The translations under genes and the position numbers were made by a program. The notes beneath the pieces were generated by a model that saw nothing but the letters and a program-made list of their open reading frames with translations, had not been told where the DNA came from and ran no database searches. Source: Planctomycetota bacterium (GTDB taxonomy: Bacteria; Planctomycetota; Phycisphaerae; WQYP01). Taken from it: a DNA stretch of 10,472 nt. Below, piece after piece: positions 7,495 through 10,472 of this stretch; the first letter of the stretch is position 1; each line of letters starts with the position of its first letter. Location of the stretch: positions 1-10,472 of the forward strand of contig JAMDCX010000065.1 of NCBI GenBank assembly GCA_023489375.1, read 5' to 3'.

Positions 7495-7850
7495 ATTGCG
7501 TCCCCGTCAGGATCGGGCGGCAGAGCATTGAGAATGGCGGCAATCAGAGGCCGGAGGGGAGGCACGTCACGCCGGGCCGTGTTGTATACTTCATTGAAAT
7601 CGACCTCGAAATAGTCGTGAACAATTGCATGGCGCATGGCCGCAATGATTTTCTAAGGCACCTCGGGGTGCCGCTCCTTGGTCTCTTTTGACAACCGCCA
7701 TACTCCCTCACCGATAATCTGAATGTTACGGATGATGTGCGAACGCACGAGCTTGTCGGCATCAAACCCCGCTCTGTCGCGCGGAGTTGTTTCCATCACC
7801 TCATCAATTGCTTCCAGGATATCCTGAAGTAGGAGTCGATCCGGCCTCAT
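7491..7850 (-). pseudogene. hepT: HepT-type HEPN toxin gene with in-frame amber stop
   Basis: DUF86/HepT-like toxin of the MntA-HepT (HEPN-MNT, type VII) toxin-antitoxin group; known members are RNases or NTPases silenced when their MNT partner adds AMP to a Tyr. The frame runs 119 codons, but codon 66 is TAG (7653-7655), where relatives usually have Trp after the HPEVP motif; a single TGG to TAG change explains it. Beyond the stop the frame is perfect and holds the HEPN active-site motif R-x4-H-x-Y (R73, H78, Y80), then NEVYNTARRDVPPLRPLI to a natural end. The 65-residue product lacks the active site, so the toxin should be dead unless amber is suppressed. The start overlaps the mntA stop (ATGA) and the end overlaps DUF1156 copy 1 (ATGA). 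Confidence 0.85.
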
Positions 7851-8137
7851 AGGGCAACCGTCTCCTTCATAACATGGCGGCGAAAGCGTTCGCGCATGCC
7901 GCGTTCACTGATAATGTCAACCTTGACTCCCAATAGATCCTGCAGTTCCATAAGCAGTCCGCCATGGTCGAAAAGTGAACGCTCTGGGTCGAAGCGGACG
8001 ATAAGATCAAGGTCGGAATCGGTGGTGGCATCACCACGGGCCACGGACCCGAAGATACGGATATCGTGCGCGCCATATCGCGTTGCAATGGCGAGGATCG
8101 CCGCACGATTTTGCTGTAACGTCTGCCGTGTAATCAT
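7847..8137 (-). CDS. mntA: MntA-type nucleotidyltransferase antitoxin
   Basis: Minimal nucleotidyltransferase of 96 aa. It has the family motif G-S-x10-D-x-D (G30, S31, D42, D44) and a third acidic residue in VKVDIIS (D74), so the metal-binding triad is complete. In studied HEPN-MNT pairs this protein transfers AMP to a Tyr of the toxin and thereby inactivates it. It lies directly upstream of hepT with an ATGA overlap (7847-7850), the standard order. I chose ATG 8137 over 8155 because it overlaps the stop of the preceding DUF1156 copy 2 frame as ATGA (8134-8137) and gives the usual N-terminus (MITRQTL). With the toxin broken, this intact gene is an orphan antitoxin or is itself beginning to decay. 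Confidence 0.88.
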   Translation of the reverse strand: MITRQTLQQNRAAILAIATRYGAHDIRIFGSVARGDATTDSDLDLIVRFDPERSLFDHGGLLMELQDLLGVKVDIISERGMRERFRRHVMKETVAL

Positions 8138-8418
8138 GTTGTCATTATAACCCATGATCCGAATTTATGCGGTTGTTTCGGTAATCGTGCGCCACCGGCG
8201 GCCCGGCGGAATGTCGGCGGGCAAAGCGGGTCCGCGGGATCAGGCCAAAGCGAAGCACAGATCACCGCCCGGCATGCAGCCAATGGTCGCCGCGCCCACC
8301 AGTTATGCAATGTGCAAATATGTCCATGGCGGATCGATTTTTCCCGCCGCGCGTATGCGGAAATCCGCTTGATGGGCAAGTCCACCTCAATAAAGCCTTG
8401 AGGATAGGAGGCGGTCAT
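8134..8418 (-). pseudogene. DUF1156 DNA methylase, N-terminal fragment (copy 2)
   Basis: Frame of 94 codons. It starts MTASYPQGFIEVDLP and follows the DUF1156 N-terminus to CPPTFRRAA, then switches to unrelated sequence (GGARLPKQPHKF onwards) at about 8200. It ends in TGA overlapping the mntA ATG. Its own ATG overlaps the stop of the TOPRIM-like gene (ATGA, 8415-8418), showing it was the third gene after the AAA/TOPRIM-like pair. Two substitutions hit the most conserved block: STLHIWW in copy 1 reads CTLHNWW here, which suggests relaxed selection. An in-frame ATG at 8439 exists, but 8418 fits the overlap and matches copy 1. No catalytic motif is present. Confidence 0.85.
8201..8385 (-). repeat. 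Direct repeat, copy 2 (DUF1156 5' end)
   Basis: Matches 7277-7461 with 7 mismatches, of which 5 are synonymous in the DUF1156 frame. The 42 bp at 8344-8385 are identical in all three copies. The two copies enclose the mntA-hepT module. Confidence 0.95.
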
Positions 8419-9014
8419 AGGGCTTGCTCCTGGGCCCATTGGCGAAACTTTTGCCGCACCGGAGCGAGAAATTTTTCCAATGAGTCATCTGATTGCGGCG
8501 TGCTTAATAAATCCATCTTTGCAACAATGTCCGCAGCGTATTCAATTCCACCCAACGATGGCGTAACGCCAGCCCTTTCAACGGCATCACGCAATAAGGA
8601 CTTGTAGAGATCTCGCTGACATTTCTGTTTGGGTGCTGCGCAGCCGACACCCAGTACAGATTTGAATGCCGCCGGGTCGATGAGCAGCCACCGCTCAACA
8701 TGTGGATTGGGTATGGCATAGGCTACAGGAACCTCAAGTTGTCCGGAAATCCCCTCAATTTCCTTTTTTCGCCCGTTGTACCCGTGGCAATTAGCGTCAA
8801 TAGCTATAACAATCAATTCGGGCCTCGGAGACTGGAACTGCTTGATATCGCGGATATACAATTTTAAGCCTTGTATCACATGGCCGTGTCCGCCCGTGTC
8901 GTTGAGGCACTTAAGGTTGATTGTCACGCCCGTGGTGAGCGCAAGGCGGCGCAGCATTGATCCGACGATCTGCTCATGGGCGTAGTCTTCGGCGAAAAGA
9001 ACAATCTCAGGCAT
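8415..9014 (-). CDS. TOPRIM-like (DUF4276-like) protein partnered with an AAA ATPase
   Basis: Protein of 199 aa, probably cytoplasmic. It begins with a beta strand ending in acidic residues (MPEIVLFAEDYAHEQ: E9, D10), has a glycine-rich GGHGH (41-45), then a hydrophobic strand ending in D-A-N (VIAIDANCHG, D73-N75). Next come PNPHVERWLLID (103-114) and a helical C-terminus. The acidic-then-DxD/N layout and the PxPHxExW block recall TOPRIM-fold DUF4276-like proteins, which often pair with AAA ATPases. Asn in place of the second Asp is a deviation from classical TOPRIM. ATG 9014 is chosen for its strong GGGGAG site 6 nt upstream and because it overlaps the ATPase stop by 8 nt; an in-frame upstream start at 9161 would lie deep inside the ATPase gene. 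Role is inferred as the effector nuclease of a defence pair; no function is proven. Confidence 0.7.
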   Translation of the reverse strand: MPEIVLFAEDYAHEQIVGSMLRRLALTTGVTINLKCLNDTGGHGHVIQGLKLYIRDIKQFQSPRPELIVIAIDANCHGYNGRKKEIEGISGQLEVPVAYAIPNPHVERWLLIDPAAFKSVLGVGCAAPKQKCQRDLYKSLLRDAVERAGVTPSLGGIEYAADIVAKMDLLSTPQSDDSLEKFLAPVRQKFRQWAQEQAL

Positions 9015-10314
9015 CAAAATCTCCCCGGAGAATCCGTTCAGAGATCGGAGAAGCCGTTTCCTCCGCATCCAGCGCTGTGTCAATGTCATTATCTTGGAAG
9101 ATTGGTCCGACAGTAGATAGTGGTTCAATGGTGGTGCGACCAGATGCTTTTCGGCAGACAAAAAGCGATTCCCTGGGAATCAAATCTGCTAAGATTGGCG
9201 AGTGCGTGGTTACGATCAATTGTGTTTTACCCGCTATGGTACGGTTGCGGAGTAATTCGGCTATAAGTTGAATGCGACGTGGATGAATCCCATTTTCCGG
9301 TTCCTCAAAGCCGATCACCGCGGGTGGATCCTTCACTCCTCCTAGAGCCAATAAACCAAGCACACGTAAAGTCCCCTCTGATAGCACACGGGCGGGCACC
9401 GGAATATCGCCCTCATACAGGCGCAGTTCGACTTCGCCCAGCGCATTGCCAGCTACATCAATGCCATTAACCGAAGGGATAATCAGATGCAGGGACTTTT
9501 CGACATTCTTGAATTGTTTTTCGTCCATTACACGCAGTGTATTAAGAAATGGTGCCAGTTCCTCTCCCATCAGGCCGATATGACGAACTTCCTTCACTGG
9601 ATTCACCGCACGCATGCGCTCGCGCGGCTCAAAATAGAAGAAAAAACAACTTTCCAATTCCTGCCGCATTGCAACGAGATGTGGATAATGTGGCGGATAT
9701 AAGGGCGAAGATAGCATACTGTGGTCGAGATACCGTTCGAAATAGGTTGGGTGGGCCTGACCTTCCATGCGTAAATGCAGCCGCTCGCCAACCCTTTCAA
9801 GGAATGCCCGGCGCTTGTTATTGATTTCCCCTTTGGCGGTTAACGGCGCGAGAAATTCATCGGCAACACGCAAAATTCCAGAATTGGGAACGATCTCAAT
9901 TTCAATTTTGTACCGGAGATTTTTTTCGCGCACTGCCGGCGGCCCGCCACCGTCTGACTGTTCGTCCGACTCTTTAGTTTTTTTTCGGTCACGAATCTGT
10001 CGGTTCACGACTTCAATGGTCGCCGGCGATAATTCAATATCAGCCTCGATACTAAATGAAATGGAATCTTGCTTCATCAACCCGGCCAGGCCGTCCGGAC
10101 CGAATGTGAACGATTCCAATGGCAATCCCCGGTAAGGTGGGGCGAATGCTTCCTTTAGGGTACGGCTGGTGGCAAGGCGGGAGAGCAACTGCAGCAAATC
10201 AAGAAAGTTACTTTTTCCGGCTGCATTAGGCCCGAAGAGCACCGAGAGCGGCTGAAGTTGAACTTCCAGGTCAACCAGCGACTTATAACCTTTAACTTTA
10301 ATTCTTTTAATCAT
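9007..10314 (-). CDS. AAA family ATPase, ABC/SMC-like (AAA_21 type), defence-module sensor
   Basis: Protein of 435 aa, cytoplasmic. N-terminal MIKRIKVKGYKSL leads to the Walker A motif GPNAAGKS (28-35). A charged linker (about 105-130) follows, then a long middle region. An ABC-type signature LSEGTLRVLGLLAL (311 on), Walker B with catalytic Glu VIGFEEPENGIHP (333 on) and the switch VTTHSP (368-373) close the site. All ATPase parts are present. The order matches RecF/OLD-like ATPases of defence loci, in which the ATPase senses or clamps and a separate TOPRIM nuclease acts, as in the AriA-AriB pair of PARIS. No nuclease domain is fused here; the next gene fills that place. The start has a modest GGAA 7 nt upstream. 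This is the first gene of the coupled chain ending in DUF1156 copy 1. Confidence 0.85.
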   Translation of the reverse strand: MIKRIKVKGYKSLVDLEVQLQPLSVLFGPNAAGKSNFLDLLQLLSRLATSRTLKEAFAPPYRGLPLESFTFGPDGLAGLMKQDSISFSIEADIELSPATIEVVNRQIRDRKKTKESDEQSDGGGPPAVREKNLRYKIEIEIVPNSGILRVADEFLAPLTAKGEINNKRRAFLERVGERLHLRMEGQAHPTYFERYLDHSMLSSPLYPPHYPHLVAMRQELESCFFFYFEPRERMRAVNPVKEVRHIGLMGEELAPFLNTLRVMDEKQFKNVEKSLHLIIPSVNGIDVAGNALGEVELRLYEGDIPVPARVLSEGTLRVLGLLALGGVKDPPAVIGFEEPENGIHPRRIQLIAELLRNRTIAGKTQLIVTTHSPILADLIPRESLFVCRKASGRTTIEPLSTVGPIFQDNDIDTALDAEETASPISERILRGDFDA

Positions 10315-10335
10315 AATTTGGTTCCGATTATTGGC

Positions 10336-10472
10336 CTAATCACTGCTAGTTAGCCACATTGGAGTAATATGGAATTGTAACACATGCCAGTCCGTTAGTG
10401 CAATTATCGCAATCCGCCGCCGCGCGTATGCGGAAATCCGCTTGATGGGCAAGTCCACTTCTATATAGCTTT
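10336..10472 (-). pseudogene. DUF1156 DNA methylase, very short 5' fragment (copy 3), partial at window edge
   Basis: The frame enters from beyond the window and reads SYIEVDLPIKRISAYARR. It then leaves DUF1156 homology at about 10417, runs through unrelated residues (IAIIALTDWHVLQFH) and stops at TAG (10336-10338), 21 bp before the ATPase start. Only about 15 DUF1156 residues are present inside the window. The start codon should lie a few codons beyond 10472. The frame extends through the likely promoter region of the ATPase operon. Confidence 0.7.
10417..10461 (-). repeat. Direct repeat, copy 3 (45-bp core)
   Basis: Identical over 45 bp to 7420-7464; 42 of these bp are also identical to 8344-8385. 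The core contains the dyad GCGGA-AA-TCCGC (10430-10441), which falls within the codons for the RISA residues. Confidence 0.95.

Noticed and set aside
8138..8155. ATG 8155 as the mntA start
   Set aside because: ATG 8137 gives the ATGA overlap and the usual N-terminus; the extra six residues have no support.
9015..9161. Extended TOPRIM-like protein starting at 9161
   Set aside because: This would overlap the ATPase gene by about 150 bp. The ATPase frame there is real, and a strong GGGGAG precedes ATG 9014.
7277..10461. CRISPR-like array
   Set aside because: The three repeats are protein-coding DUF1156 5' ends of unequal length separated by whole genes, with no short regular spacing and no cas genes.

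Overview
The window looks like a bacterial chromosome segment in two parts. Positions 1 to about 6800 are housekeeping: a Kch-type potassium channel on +; mnmG, a site-2-protease-like M50 metalloprotease and an ADP-ribose pyrophosphatase-type Nudix hydrolase on -; and uvrC on +, divergent from the Nudix gene. Positions 6800 to 10472 are accessory: an IS66 transposase remnant, two two-gene modules, and three broken copies of the 5' end of a DUF1156 DNA-methylase gene. Dense coding, short intergenic gaps and Shine-Dalgarno sites fit a Gram-negative bacterium. The IS66 and DUF1156 sequences resemble those I associate with Planctomycetota and relatives, but that placement is a low-confidence inference.

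Housekeeping part. kch (238-1506) converges on mnmG (1588-3540). mnmG, the M50 protease (3650-4699) and the Nudix gene (4739-5284) are co-oriented on -. The Nudix and uvrC genes share a 54-bp divergent promoter region that holds a perfect 6-1-6 palindrome. uvrC keeps its GIY-YIG, cysteine-cluster, UVR and RNase H-like nuclease parts, but stops before the usual helix-hairpin-helix tail, 13 bp before the transposase remnant.

Accessory part, read on - from high to low coordinates: DUF1156 5' fragment (copy 3, 45-bp core) > AAA ATPase > TOPRIM-like/DUF4276-like protein > DUF1156 5' fragment (copy 2) > MntA-type nucleotidyltransferase antitoxin > HepT-type HEPN toxin with an in-frame amber > DUF1156 5' fragment (copy 1) > IS66 remnant. 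Every junction from the TOPRIM-like stop to copy 1 is a 4-nt ATGA stop/start overlap, and the AAA/TOPRIM-like pair overlaps by 8 nt. The chain therefore reads as one translationally coupled operon.

The main observation is this stack. Copies 1 and 2 share about 185 bp with 7 mismatches (2 non-synonymous), and all three copies start matching at the same codon, yet each breaks off at a different point. This suggests that different two-gene defence-type modules have been stacked in front of one another by recombination seeded in the conserved 5' end of a DUF1156 methylase gene. No intact DUF1156 gene lies in the window.
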